Assembly (NCBI GenBank): GCA_937951875.1
Contig: CALGAN010000010.1
Span: 21,409 to 85,408 of the forward strand
Source: an uncultured Alkalilimnicola sp.
GTDB taxonomy: Bacteria; Pseudomonadota; Gammaproteobacteria; Nitrococcales; AK92
Reading direction: 5' to 3'
DNA length: 64,000 nucleotides
Positions 49,001 through 56,990 of the stretch are shown one piece after another (within the stretch, counting starts at the first letter, position 1; each line of letters begins with the position of its first letter). The position numbers were made by a program, and so were the translations under genes. A model generated the notes under the pieces. The model saw nothing but the letters and a program-made list of their open reading frames with translations. It did no database searches and was not told where the DNA came from.

Positions 49001-49156
49001 GCTGGGCTCGACCCGGGTGATCTTGCCCTTGTAGATGTTGGCCTTCTTTTGCTCTCTAGAGGGGGTTTCGATGTCGAGGTCGTAGAGGGTCTGGCCATCC
49101 ACTAGCGCGACGCGCAACTCTTCCGGTTGAGTCGCATTGATCAACATTCTTTTCAT
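46076..49156 (-). CDS. rne: Ribonuclease E
   Basis: A 1026-residue endoribonuclease for mRNA decay and rRNA/tRNA processing. MKRMLINATQPEELRVALVDGQTLYDLDIE matches the E. coli N-terminus and fixes ATG 49156. The S1 domain, IVIDHTEALVSIDINSSRAT (Mg-binding Asp), GGLIVIDFIDM and the Zn-link CKRCNGQGTVRS complete the catalytic half (residues 1-510). The rest is a low-complexity scaffold tail: an Arg-rich segment SRRGRRGGRRRRRGGG near residue 700, probably RNA-binding, then about 300 residues rich in Ala, Glu, Pro and Gln. Confidence 0.97.
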   Translation of the reverse strand: MKRMLINATQPEELRVALVDGQTLYDLDIETPSREQKKANIYKGKITRVEPSLEAAFVQYGSERHGFLPFKEISRSYFQIDDDNVDLSRVNIKDVIKEGQEVVVQVDKEERGNKGAALTTFISLAGRYLVLMPNNPRAGGVSRRIEGEDRQEIREALRELNVPEGMGLIVRTAGVGRSTEELQWDLDYLLQLWQAIQTASESKPAPFLIYQESNVIIRALRDYLRADIGEILIDDPTVYEQAREFVQQVMPYNLNKLKRYNDQVPLFTRYQIESQIESAFQRTVRLPSGGAIVIDHTEALVSIDINSSRATKGSDIEETALTTNLEAADEIARQLRLRDLGGLIVIDFIDMSSAKNQREVENRLREAVKQDRARVQIGRISRFGLLEMSRQRLRSSLGEAHQEVCKRCNGQGTVRSVESLALSVLRLIEEEAMKDKTGKVLAQLPVDVATFLLNEKRTALTDIEQRYNVHLILVPNRHLETPNYEVKRIRIDDTSADDTSYRLATTVETQELPKSMQQERVKVEQPAVQRIAPLKPAPVATTPSPAPAPVSAPAPAAESSGLSGFFKWLRNLFVPEKPVAPAAEQKAEAAPQEQRRGRQEQQQRREQRSPQQAQQPNRGDQRQQQRRGEQKPKADEEQRAAPAPRRVETAQPAPAKPAVEEQQTEAATTAEQRPAATEPAREGEAVAAGENGGRSRRGRRGGRRRRRGGGENADAAAVNGEAVAVEEGVSEAEAGGEPAEAVAAQPPRAPAPKAEAMPPRGRRTGRPIKPRVAPAEGQAAAAEGASALAVAAMTAAVAAEAAQPAETPALAQAEPQPVAERSDAGAETGADTTVAAVAEPMGSSETPAEPLPEPAAPQIGAVQALPETTAADQTSEAAAEAMPQASEAEPAAAPEPQALNGAAEPAAVQQATSEQQPESNDAEAPTAGEHGEQAAAEPAPSTEAAPAKGEQQATVDTAQAEAAAEPPLTNGEAPTETPAEQQPQQVETETPAANDGGVEAAEAETQPTGPALQQVETRTDHNREQP

Positions 49157-49555
49157 AAGGCGTGTTTCTCCGGCGCTCGACCTCTGCCGTTCGCGCACCG
49201 ATGCAGACGCGGGCGCGCTCAAAGCCAGGGCGCAACGGCAGTAAGGCCCGTTCGGGGCTTAGCCCGAACAGCCATGCGATCACGTGCGCGACTAGGAGAC
49301 CCGTTGTCATGGTTCGCGAAAAGGTAGGGGAGACGCTGTTGATTGGACCACCCGTCGATGCGGGTGAACGTAAACTCACACTCCTGGACCCCGCCTGAGG
49401 CGGATGTCACAAAAACCTGGTGCGTCGGATCCGCAAGGCCGCGCAGGCGCGACCTCCCACATCCTGGCAACGCTCGGTAACTATATCAGTCCACGCTGCA
49501 GACCAGCAAACGCCCGTCTTGCATGGTCCACTGCCGATGCGGCCGCAGGACTGGT
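49157..49555 (-). other. rne leader region, divergent from rluC
   Basis: About 400 bp without a credible gene. A long rne 5' leader is expected, since RNase E controls its own mRNA through it in E. coli. Candidate hairpins: GTTCGGG/CCCGAAC at 49250-49256 and 49263-49269, and CCGCC-TGA-GGCGG at 49391-49403. GGAGA lies 9 nt before the rne start. Confidence 0.55.
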
Positions 49556-50572
49556 ATGATGCCTGCCGTGACAGACAACAAGCCCCTATCCGTGGTTCCC
49601 CCGACCTCCGCCGTTCGCCGCGTCCGCATCGGTGCCGACGCTGCCGGTCAGCGGCTCGACAATTTTCTCTTGCGAGAGCTCAAGGGCGTGCCCAAATCCC
49701 GCATCTACCGCCTGTTGCGTAAAGGCGAGGTGCGGGTCAACGGCAGCCGCCGCGATGCCGAATACCGGCTGCAGGCCAACGACGAGGTGCGCCTGCCGCC
49801 GGTGCGGCGCGCCGCCGAGGAGGCGGCGCCGACGCCGGGCGCCGGGCTGATAGAGCGCCTGAACGCGGCGGTGATCCACGAGGACGACCGCGTGCTGGTG
49901 CTCAACAAGCCGGCCGGGGTCGCCGTGCACGGCGGCAGCGGCATCGCCCACGGCGTGATCGAAGCCATGCGCGCGGCCCGGCCCAACGCGCCGTTCCTGG
50001 AGCTGGCGCATCGGCTCGACCGCGGCACCTCCGGCTGCCTGATCATCGCCAAGAAGCGCAGTGCCCTGCGGGTGCTGCACGAGCTGCTGCGCGGCAGGGG
50101 CGTGGGCAAGCATTACCTGGCGCTGGTGGCCGGTCGGCTGCCGCGCGGGCGGATACCGGTGGAAGTGGCGTTGGACCGCTTCCAGTTGCAGGGTGGCGAG
50201 AGGATGGTGCAGGTGTCCGAGGACGGCAAGGCGTCCCGGAGCGTGTTCCGCGCCGTGCGCCGCTTCGACCAGTGCACCTTGGCCGAGGTCGAGATCAGTA
50301 CCGGCCGCACTCATCAGATCCGGGTCCACGCGGCGCACATCGGTCATCCGATCGCCGGCGACGACAAGTACGGCGACCGGGCGGTGAACAAGGCCCTGCG
50401 CGAGGTGGGGCTGCGCCGTCTGTTCCTGCACGCGCACCGGCTGACCGTGACCTGGCCCGATGCGGCGCCGCTGGAGGTGGAGGCCCCGCTTCCCGGCGAC
50501 TTGACGCAGGTGTTGGATCGGCTCGATGACAGGAAACACCCGCATGACCGAGCAGAACGCGGCACGGAATGA
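49556..50572 (+). CDS. rluC: 23S rRNA pseudouridine synthase RluC
   Basis: A 338-residue RluA-family synthase that modifies 23S rRNA. An N-terminal S4 RNA-binding domain (QRLDNFLLRELKGVPKSRIYRLLRKGEVRVNG, residues about 30-75) precedes the catalytic domain, with Asp155 in LAHRLDRGTSGCLIIAK and ISTGRTHQIRVHAAHIGHPIAGDDKYG. Divergence from rne is the classical rluC position. AGGA lies 5 nt before ATG 49556; ATG 49559 is an equal alternative. The 3' end overlaps the peptidase gene. Confidence 0.93.
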   Translation: MMPAVTDNKPLSVVPPTSAVRRVRIGADAAGQRLDNFLLRELKGVPKSRIYRLLRKGEVRVNGSRRDAEYRLQANDEVRLPPVRRAAEEAAPTPGAGLIERLNAAVIHEDDRVLVLNKPAGVAVHGGSGIAHGVIEAMRAARPNAPFLELAHRLDRGTSGCLIIAKKRSALRVLHELLRGRGVGKHYLALVAGRLPRGRIPVEVALDRFQLQGGERMVQVSEDGKASRSVFRAVRRFDQCTLAEVEISTGRTHQIRVHAAHIGHPIAGDDKYGDRAVNKALREVGLRRLFLHAHRLTVTWPDAAPLEVEAPLPGDLTQVLDRLDDRKHPHDRAERGTE

Positions 50573-51491
50573 GCAGTGGGCGCAGCAGGCCCTGAAGGAT
50601 ATCGCGCTCGAGGCGATTCGCGAGCAGCGCCGGGCGCGGCGCTGGGGCATCTTCTTCAAGCTGGCCATCCTGGTCTATCTGGTCGCGCTGGCGTTCCTGG
50701 CGCCGTCCTGTCAGCCCGGCATCAAGGTCACCGACCGCCATACCGCGGTGATCAGTGTCGAGGGCATGATCGCCGAGAACTCGCCGGCCAGTGCCGACAT
50801 CATCATCCAAGGGCTGCGGGATGCGTTCGAGGCCGAGGGCGTCGCCGGCGTGGTGCTCAAGATCAACAGTCCGGGCGGCAGTCCGGTGCAGTCCGGGATG
50901 GTCAACGACGAGATTCGCCGCCTGCGCCAACAGCATCCGGATATCCCGGTGTACGCGGTGGTAACCGACCTATGCACCTCGGGCGCCTATTACATGGCGG
51001 TGGCCGCCGACCGCATCTACGTCGACAAGGCCAGCATCGTCGGTTCGATCGGCGTGCTCATGGACAGCTTCGGCTTCACCGGCGCCATGGAGAAGCTAGG
51101 CATCGAGCGGCGACTCTACACCGCCGGCAGTCACAAGGGTTTTCTCGACCCGTTCTCGCCGCAGCAGCCCGAGGACGTGGCGCACGTGCGCCAGCTGCTG
51201 AACGAGATCCATCGGCAATTTATTAAGGTGGTCAAGGAAGGGCGCGGCGAGCGCCTGAAGGCCGACGACAAGGTGTTCAGCGGACTGGTCTGGACCGGCG
51301 AGCAGAGCATCGAGCTGGGGTTGGCGGATGCCCTCGGCGACGTGCGCACGGTAGCGCGCGAGGTGATCGGTGCCGAGCAGCTAGTGGACTATACGCCGCG
51401 CATGGATTTCCTGAGCGTGTTCGCCGAGCGCATCGGCGCCAGCGCCATGCGGCAGCTGCATGTGCAGCTGCGGGGCTGGGGCCTGTGGTAG
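50544..51491 (+). CDS. sppA: S49-family signal-peptide peptidase (SppA-like)
   Basis: A 315-residue membrane-anchored peptidase that degrades cleaved signal peptides. One helix (residues about 37-55) anchors it; the catalytic domain faces the periplasm. The Ser-Lys dyad is Ser146 in DLCTSGAYYMAVAADRIYVD and Lys198 in SHKGFLDPFSP. KINSPGGSP is the substrate-binding strand. It has the short single-domain form. ATG 50544 has AGGA at 9 nt; ATG 50526 is possible. It overlaps rluC by 29 bp. Confidence 0.92.
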   Translation: MTEQNAARNEQWAQQALKDIALEAIREQRRARRWGIFFKLAILVYLVALAFLAPSCQPGIKVTDRHTAVISVEGMIAENSPASADIIIQGLRDAFEAEGVAGVVLKINSPGGSPVQSGMVNDEIRRLRQQHPDIPVYAVVTDLCTSGAYYMAVAADRIYVDKASIVGSIGVLMDSFGFTGAMEKLGIERRLYTAGSHKGFLDPFSPQQPEDVAHVRQLLNEIHRQFIKVVKEGRGERLKADDKVFSGLVWTGEQSIELGLADALGDVRTVAREVIGAEQLVDYTPRMDFLSVFAERIGASAMRQLHVQLRGWGLW

Positions 51492-51496
51492 CAGCG

Positions 51497-51513
51497 GCCA
51501 GGCTTGGCTTTTT
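51497..51513 (+). terminator. Weak terminator after sppA
   Basis: GCCA-GGCT-TGGC is a short 4-bp stem followed by TTTTT, 6 nt after the sppA stop. The stem is short, so efficiency is doubtful. Confidence 0.35.
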
Positions 51514-51629
51514 CTTTAAATTGATTCCGTAAGTCGCGGTAAATAAAGGCGCGGACGATAGGGGTGTCTGCAACGGCGAAGCCCGAGGGCGGTTCGCCGC
51601 CGCACCGTCGTTCGAGCCAGCCGCGTGCT

Positions 51630-52211
51630 TTACGGAAGCTGCACGCCGGCCCGCGCCAGCATGGTGGTCAGGCGGATCAAAGGCAATCCGATCAAGGCGG
51701 TTGGGTCGTCGCCTTCCAGCCGCTCGAAAAGAACGATGCCCAAGCCCTCGGATTTGAAGCTGCCGGCGCAGCCGTACGGCTGCTCCAGGCGCAAGTAGCG
51801 ATCCAGCGCCTGCTCGGGCAGGTTGCGGAAGTACACCGTGAACGGTACGACCTCGGTCTGAGCGGTGCCGCTGGCCGCGTCGAACAGCGTCAGTCCGGTC
51901 AGGAACTGCACCGCCCGGCCCTGGGCCGCCTTGAGCTGCGCCAGCGCGCGCTCGTGCGTGCCGGGCTTGCCGAGAATCTGGTCGTCCAGCACCGCCGCTT
52001 GGTCGGAGCCGATGATCAGCGCTTGCGGGAAACGGTCCGCGACCGCCTGCGCTTTCTCCAGCGACAGCCGGGCCACGTACTCGGCGGCCGGCTCCTGCGG
52101 GCGTCGGCTTTCGTCGATATCGGGCGAGCAGACCTGATAGGCGAGCTGGAGTCGATCCAGCAACGCGCGCCGATGGGGCGAACTGGATGCAAGCACCAGA
52201 AGGCGTTCCAT
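51630..52211 (-). CDS. maf: Maf-family nucleotide pyrophosphatase (YceF type)
   Basis: A 193-residue house-cleaning pyrophosphatase, probably acting on 7-methyl-GTP. It has LLVLASSSPHRRALLDRL, SPDIDES, IIGSDQAAVLDDQILGKPG with the conserved Asp, and YGCAGSFKSEGLGI. ATG 52211 replaces TTG 52217. It is divergent from yceD, the usual arrangement. Confidence 0.92.
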   Translation of the reverse strand: MERLLVLASSSPHRRALLDRLQLAYQVCSPDIDESRRPQEPAAEYVARLSLEKAQAVADRFPQALIIGSDQAAVLDDQILGKPGTHERALAQLKAAQGRAVQFLTGLTLFDAASGTAQTEVVPFTVYFRNLPEQALDRYLRLEQPYGCAGSFKSEGLGIVLFERLEGDDPTALIGLPLIRLTTMLARAGVQLP

Positions 52212-52290
52212 GGGCAACCTTTAAATTAATGCGATTTCGGGTCGCTGATTAGGGCGTTTGTATTAGGCATGCGTCAAGTCCGCGTTTGCT

Positions 52291-52319
52291 TTGACAGGCC
52301 AGGACCTGGCAGCTAATAT
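52291..52319 (+). promoter_or_regulatory. Strong sigma-70 promoter of the yceD-rpmF-plsX operon
   Basis: TTGACA (52291-52296), exactly 17 bp, TAATAT (52314-52319). It is the best -35/-10 pair seen in the window. Initiation 7-8 nt after the -10 falls at about 52326-52327, only 2-3 nt before the yceD ATG at 52329. Confidence 0.85.
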
Positions 52320-52328
52320 TCGCCGCCT

Positions 52329-52850
52329 ATGTCGCAGGCGCTGCGTTCCGAGCAATTGGATCTGCGTGGGCTGGGCGCCGCTGGCGCCGAGCTGGCCGGG
52401 TCCGTGCCGCTCACCGCCATGCCGAGGCTCGTCGAGAGTCTGCTGAGCGATGCTGGTACGATCGAGTTCGAATTGAGGTTCGGGCTCGACGAGGCGCGCC
52501 GGCCGACCGTGACCGGCCATGCCGGCGGCGCGGTGGAACTCTGCTGCCAGCGCTGCCTAAGCGGCTATGTTGAGAATTTGTCGGCCGAAATCCGGCTGGT
52601 GCTGGTGCAGACTGAGGCGGAAAGCGAGTACCTGCCGCCGGATGTGGAACCGTTGCTCGACAGCGGCGGGCCGATCCGGGTGGCCGAGCTGATAGAAGAC
52701 GAATTGATACTGGCGCTGCCCATCATTCCTATGCATCGTGCCGAGGACTGTTGCGCAGGCCAAGCCAGTGGTCGAGGCGAAAGCCCGGCCCCGGTCCGGC
52801 GCGAGCGGGAAAATCCGTTCGCGGTGCTGGCGCAACTTAAACTTAAATGA
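52329..52850 (+). CDS. yceD: YceD/DUF177 23S rRNA accumulation protein
   Basis: A 173-residue protein of the YceD family, which supports 23S rRNA accumulation and often precedes rpmF. VELCCQRCLSGYVENLS holds the conserved Cys pair, followed by VAELIEDELILALPIIPMH and the C-terminal ENPFAVLAQLK. The N-terminus aligns in length with E. coli YceD, so ATG 52329 looks right although it has no ribosome site and almost no leader. Confidence 0.93.
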   Translation: MSQALRSEQLDLRGLGAAGAELAGSVPLTAMPRLVESLLSDAGTIEFELRFGLDEARRPTVTGHAGGAVELCCQRCLSGYVENLSAEIRLVLVQTEAESEYLPPDVEPLLDSGGPIRVAELIEDELILALPIIPMHRAEDCCAGQASGRGESPAPVRRERENPFAVLAQLKLK

Positions 52851-52878
52851 CGATTGAAGGCTTTTAGGAGACTGCGCA

Positions 52879-53058
52879 ATGGCCGTCCAGCAAAATCGCA
52901 AGACCCCGTCCAAGCGCGGCATGCGCCGGGCTCATGACGGACTGCAGGGGCCGACCCTGTCCGTTGATCCCACCAGCGGCGAGACCCATCGCCGTCATCA
53001 CATTACGCCCGATGGCTACTATCGGGGCCGCAAGGTTCTCCCCGGCAAGGGCGAATAA
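52879..53058 (+). CDS. rpmF: 50S ribosomal protein L32
   Basis: A 59-residue ribosomal protein: MAVQQNRKTPSKRGMRRAHD, then TSGETHRRHHITPDGYYRGRKVLPGKGE. AGGAG stands 9 nt before ATG 52879. It lies between yceD and plsX as in most proteobacteria. The Cys residues of zinc-type L32 are absent. Confidence 0.97.
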   Translation: MAVQQNRKTPSKRGMRRAHDGLQGPTLSVDPTSGETHRRHHITPDGYYRGRKVLPGKGE

Positions 53059-53145
53059 CCTAGCTCCGTCGCACCGGGCCAGTGCCGCCGAGGCCGTGGC
53101 CCGGTGTGAACGTGTGTTTTTCCCGCCAGAGTTAAATCATCCCGA

Positions 53146-54189
53146 ATGACGAGAGCGGTGACGATCGCCCTCGACGCCATGGGCGGTGATCATGGCCCAG
53201 AGGTCGTGGTTCCGGCGGCGTTGGAGGTGCTCAAGCGGCATGATGACGTGCGGCTGATCCTGGTGGGGGACGAGGCTGTCGTCCGCGGTCACCTCGATCG
53301 GCGGGGCGCCAAGCCCGATGCGCGTTTGACCGTGCATCATGCCTCACAAACCGTGGGAATGGACGAGCCGCCGTCGCAGGCGCTGCGTTTGAAGAAGGAC
53401 TCGTCCATGCGGGTGGCCATTAACCTGGTCAAAGAGGGCGTGGCCGACGCCTGCGTCAGCGCCGGCAACACCGGGGCGCTCATGGCCACCGCCCGCTACG
53501 TGCTGAAGACCTTGCCGGGCGTCGACCGGCCCGCCATCACCTTCGCGCTGCCCGGTCGCGGCGGCTACACCCGTTTGCTCGACCTGGGCGCCAACATCGA
53601 TTGCACGGCGGAGCATCTGTTCCAGTTCGCGGTGATGGGCGCGGTGCTGGCGGAGGCGGTGGACAATCGGCCCAATCCACGCGTGGCCCTGCTCAACATT
53701 GGCCACGAGGAGATCAAGGGTAACGAGCAGATCAAGCAGGCGGCGCAGATGCTCGCCGCCAGCAAGCTCAACTACGTCGGTTTCGTCGAGGGCGACGGCA
53801 TCTTCAAGGGCAAGGCCGACGTTATCGTCTGCGACGGCTTCGTGGGCAATGTTGCGCTGAAGTCCATCGAAGGCGTAGCCTCCATCATCGTCGAATTTGC
53901 CCGCGAGGAATTCGGACGTAACATCTTCACCAAAACGGCGGGGGCGCTGGCGGGCTTGATCGCGCTGCCGGTGCTGCGTCGGCTGAAGCGGCGGATCGAT
54001 CCCCGCCAGTACAACGGCGGCAGTCTGCTCGGCCTGCGGGGCATTGTCCTCAAGAGCCACGGCAGCGCGGACGCTTTCCAGTTCGCGCGCGCCATCGACG
54101 CCGCCATCCTGGAGGTGGACCGCGCCGTGCCGACGCGGATCGATCGTTACCTCGCGGAGGTTCTGGCGAAGGGGCAACAACTTGATTAG
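53146..54189 (+). CDS. plsX: Phosphate acyltransferase PlsX
   Basis: A 347-residue enzyme that makes acyl-phosphate from acyl-ACP for phospholipid synthesis. Motifs: IALDAMGGDHGPEVVV, ACVSAGNTGALMATA, LDLGANIDCTAEHLFQFAVMG, LNIGHEEIKGNEQIKQA, FVEGDGIFKGKADVIVCDGFVGN and GLRGIVLKSHGSAD. The C-terminal end overlaps the fabH start by 8 bp. Confidence 0.96.
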   Translation: MTRAVTIALDAMGGDHGPEVVVPAALEVLKRHDDVRLILVGDEAVVRGHLDRRGAKPDARLTVHHASQTVGMDEPPSQALRLKKDSSMRVAINLVKEGVADACVSAGNTGALMATARYVLKTLPGVDRPAITFALPGRGGYTRLLDLGANIDCTAEHLFQFAVMGAVLAEAVDNRPNPRVALLNIGHEEIKGNEQIKQAAQMLAASKLNYVGFVEGDGIFKGKADVIVCDGFVGNVALKSIEGVASIIVEFAREEFGRNIFTKTAGALAGLIALPVLRRLKRRIDPRQYNGGSLLGLRGIVLKSHGSADAFQFARAIDAAILEVDRAVPTRIDRYLAEVLAKGQQLD

Positions 54190-55153
54190 ATCAAGGATCG
54201 CCGGTACGGGCAGCCATCTGCCCGAGCGGGTGCTTACTAATTTCGATTTGGAGAAGCTGGTCGATACCAGCGACGCATGGATTCGCGAGCGCACAGGGAT
54301 TCGTGAGCGACGTATCGCTGCGCCCGGCGAAACCACCGGCGACCTGGCCGTCGAGGCCGGACGGCGCGCGCTCGAAGCCGCCGATATCGACCCGGCGACG
54401 ATCGACTTGCTGATCGTCGGCACTTGTACTCCTGACAGCGTTTTCCCGAGCACCGCCTGCCTGATCCAGCCGCGGCTCGGTATCCGTCCGGGCGCGGTGG
54501 CGCTGGACGTGGCGGCGGTGTGCTCCGGCTTCATCTACGCTCTGGACGTGGCCGATCGCTTCATCCGCACCGGCGGCGCCAAGCGCGCTCTGGTGATCGG
54601 CGCCGAAACCATGTCGCGTCTGCTCAACTGGCAAGACCGCAGCACCTGCATCCTGTTCGGCGACGGTGCCGGCGCGGTGGTGCTGGAGGCCAGCGAGGAG
54701 CCGGGGATCTTCACCTCGCACCTGCATGCCGACGGCAGCCAGGCGGAGCTGCTGTGCGTGCCTTGGGGCGTATCGCAAGGCTACGAGCGGCTGCTGGCGG
54801 AAGCCGGCAAGATCTCCATGCGCGGTAACGAAGTGTTCAAAGTCGCGGTGCGCACGCTGGGACGGATCGTCGACGAGACGCTGGAGGCCGCCGGTCTGGA
54901 GCGTAAGGACGTCGACTGGCTGGTGCCGCACCAAGCGAATATCCGAATAATCGAAGCAACCGCCAAGAAATTGGAGCTGCCGATGGACCGCGTGGTGCTG
55001 ACGGTCGAGCAGCACGGCAATACCTCGGCCGCTTCGGTGCCGCTGGCGCTGGACACGGCGGTGCGGGACGGCCGTATCCAGCGCGGCGATATCGTGCTGC
55101 TCGAGGCGTTCGGCGCCGGCTTCACCTGGGGGGCGGCCCTGCTGCGCTACTAA
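54182..55153 (+). CDS. fabH: 3-oxoacyl-ACP synthase III (KAS III)
   Basis: A 323-residue condensing enzyme that joins acetyl-CoA with malonyl-ACP to start fatty acid synthesis. The Cys-His-Asn triad is present: Cys114 in DVAAVCSGFIYAL, His in VPHQANIRIIEA, Asn in EQHGNTSAASVPLA. The likely start is TTG 54182 (TTGATTAGATCA) with AAGGGG about 7 nt upstream, overlapping the plsX stop; no ATG or GTG lies at the right place. Translation is therefore probably coupled to plsX. Confidence 0.93.
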   Translation: MIRSRIAGTGSHLPERVLTNFDLEKLVDTSDAWIRERTGIRERRIAAPGETTGDLAVEAGRRALEAADIDPATIDLLIVGTCTPDSVFPSTACLIQPRLGIRPGAVALDVAAVCSGFIYALDVADRFIRTGGAKRALVIGAETMSRLLNWQDRSTCILFGDGAGAVVLEASEEPGIFTSHLHADGSQAELLCVPWGVSQGYERLLAEAGKISMRGNEVFKVAVRTLGRIVDETLEAAGLERKDVDWLVPHQANIRIIEATAKKLELPMDRVVLTVEQHGNTSAASVPLALDTAVRDGRIQRGDIVLLEAFGAGFTWGAALLRY

Positions 55154-55200
55154 GCGGGCGCAACCGCAATCAGAGCAATTGCACGACGACGGTGACAACC

Positions 55201-56136
55201 ATGGTCAATAGCGATCAACTCGCGCTTGTGTTTCCTGGGCAGGGCTCCCAATCGGTGGGAATGCTCAAGGAGCTGGGCGAAGCCTATCCGGTGGTCCGCG
55301 AAACCTTCGCCGAAGCGTCGAACGCCCTCGGCTATGACTTGTGGGCGCTGATCCAGGAAGGGCCGGAACAAGATCTGAACCGCACCGATCGCACCCAGCC
55401 GGCGATGCTGGCCGCGGGCGTGGCGGTGTGGCGCGTCTGGCAGCAGCGCGGCGGGCCGCGGCCGGCCTATATGGCGGGCCACAGCCTGGGCGAGTACACC
55501 GCCCTGGTCTGCGCTGGCGCGCTGGACTTCCCCGAGGCGGCGGCGCTGGTGGCCGACCGCGGCCGCTTCATGCAGGAAGCGGTGCCGGAAGGGCAGGGCG
55601 CGATGGCGGCCGTGCTCGGCCTCGAGGACGAGCAGGTACGCGCCGCCTGCGCTGAAGCTGCCCAGGGCGGCGTGGTCGAGGCGGTCAACTTCAACGCGCC
55701 GGGCCAGGTGGTAATCGCCGGCGAGAAGGCCGCGGTCGAGCGCGCCATCGAGGCGCTCAAGGCCGCTGGCGCCAAGCGCGCGGTGGTGCTGCCGGTGAGC
55801 GTGCCGTCGCATTGCGCGCTGATGAAGCCGGCGTCCGAGCGGCTGGCTGAGCGGCTGCGCACGGTTACCGTACGGGCGCCGCAGATCCCGGTGCTGCACA
55901 ACGTCGACGTGCAGACCACGCAGGATCCGGAGGCGATCCGCGACCGGCTGGTGCGTCAGCTGTACAGCCCGGTGCGTTGGGTCGAAACCGTGCTGGCGCT
56001 CAAAGCAAAGGGCGTGACGGTTACGGTAGAGTGCGGTCCCGGGCGCGTGCTTGCCGGGCTGAACCGCCGAATTGACAAGGAAATGGCGACGCCGGCGGTG
56101 TACGATCCGGCAAGCTTGGATCAGGCGCTGGCCTAA
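55201..56136 (+). CDS. fabD: Malonyl-CoA:ACP transacylase
   Basis: A 311-residue enzyme that loads malonyl onto ACP. VFPGQGSQSVGML, the nucleophile Ser95 in AGHSLGEYTALVCAGAL, and VPSHCALMKPA with the catalytic His are visible. ATG 55201 is used; GTG 55192 is a possible alternative, and neither has a strong ribosome site. Confidence 0.96.
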   Translation: MVNSDQLALVFPGQGSQSVGMLKELGEAYPVVRETFAEASNALGYDLWALIQEGPEQDLNRTDRTQPAMLAAGVAVWRVWQQRGGPRPAYMAGHSLGEYTALVCAGALDFPEAAALVADRGRFMQEAVPEGQGAMAAVLGLEDEQVRAACAEAAQGGVVEAVNFNAPGQVVIAGEKAAVERAIEALKAAGAKRAVVLPVSVPSHCALMKPASERLAERLRTVTVRAPQIPVLHNVDVQTTQDPEAIRDRLVRQLYSPVRWVETVLALKAKGVTVTVECGPGRVLAGLNRRIDKEMATPAVYDPASLDQALA

Positions 56137-56145
56137 GGAGTGTCC

Positions 56146-56898
56146 ATGAGTCTGTTCAGTCTTGAGAACGAGATCGCCCTCGTCACCGGCGCGAGCCGCG
56201 GCCTTGGCCGCGCGATCGCCCTGACGCTGGGCCGTCTGGGCGCCACCGTGGTCGGCACCGCCACCACGGAGGCCGGCGCCGCCGCCATCGACCAGGCCTT
56301 GCAGGAGGCCGGCATCCGCGGCGCGGGCATGGTGCTCGACGTTACCGACGGCGAACAGATCAACGAGGTGGTGAAGACCATCAGCGAGCGTTTCGGTGAC
56401 GTTACCATCCTGGTCAACAACGCCGGCATCACCCGCGATCAGCTGATGATGCGGATGAAGGACGAGGACTGGGACGCGATCATCAACACCAACCTGACCT
56501 CGGCCTATCGCACCAGCAAGGCCGTCATGCGCGGCATGATGAAGGCGCGCAAGGGCAGGATCATCAATATCTCCTCGGTGGTCGGCGCGGCGGGCAACCC
56601 CGGGCAGACCAACTATGCCGCCGCCAAGGCCGGCATGCTGGGGTTCACCAAGGCCCTGGCGCAGGAGCTGGCCTCGCGCAACATTACCGTTAACGCGGTG
56701 GCGCCTGGCTTCATCGATACGGACATGACCCGCGAGCTGCCTGAAGCGGCCCGCGACGTGCTCATGCAGAAGATACCCCTGGGGCGTCTCGGGCAACCGG
56801 AGGACATTGCCGCCGCCGTCGCCTTCCTGGCTTCGCCGGCAGCGGGTTATATCACCGGCGAAACCGTGCACGTCAACGGGGGGATGTATATGGCCTGA
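56146..56898 (+). CDS. fabG: 3-oxoacyl-ACP reductase
   Basis: A 250-residue NADPH-dependent SDR for the first reduction of fatty acid elongation. TGASRGLGRAIA, NNAGITRDQLMMRMKDEDWD, the catalytic Tyr157 and Lys161 in GQTNYAAAKAG, and APGFIDTDMTREL are all typical FabG motifs. AAGGAG 5 nt before ATG 56146 supports this start. 9 bp after fabD. Confidence 0.96.
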   Translation: MSLFSLENEIALVTGASRGLGRAIALTLGRLGATVVGTATTEAGAAAIDQALQEAGIRGAGMVLDVTDGEQINEVVKTISERFGDVTILVNNAGITRDQLMMRMKDEDWDAIINTNLTSAYRTSKAVMRGMMKARKGRIINISSVVGAAGNPGQTNYAAAKAGMLGFTKALAQELASRNITVNAVAPGFIDTDMTRELPEAARDVLMQKIPLGRLGQPEDIAAAVAFLASPAAGYITGETVHVNGGMYMA

Positions 56899-56913
56899 GG
56901 GATTTGGGCCAAG

Positions 56914-56942
56914 TGGCACGGTTTTTACTTCTCACCTACAAT
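56914..56942 (+). promoter_or_regulatory. acpP promoter
   Basis: TGGCAC (56914-56919), 17 bp, TACAAT (56937-56942), 48 bp before acpP. A separate promoter in front of acpP fits the high ACP demand. Confidence 0.65.
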
Positions 56943-56990
56943 ACGCCCGCTGTTTAAGGCACCGGGCTCACCGAATAGAGGAAGGAACTG

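Noticed and set aside
46505..49105. 866-codon open frame antisense to rne
   Set aside because: Composition is dominated by Arg, Gly and Leu runs from the reverse of the Ala/Glu-rich tail; no family motif and no ribosome site.
56911..56930. Sigma-54 promoter upstream of acpP (TGGCACGGTTTTTAC)
   Set aside because: The -12 GC is missing (AC instead), while a sigma-70 TGGCAC/TACAAT pair with 17-bp spacing fits better.
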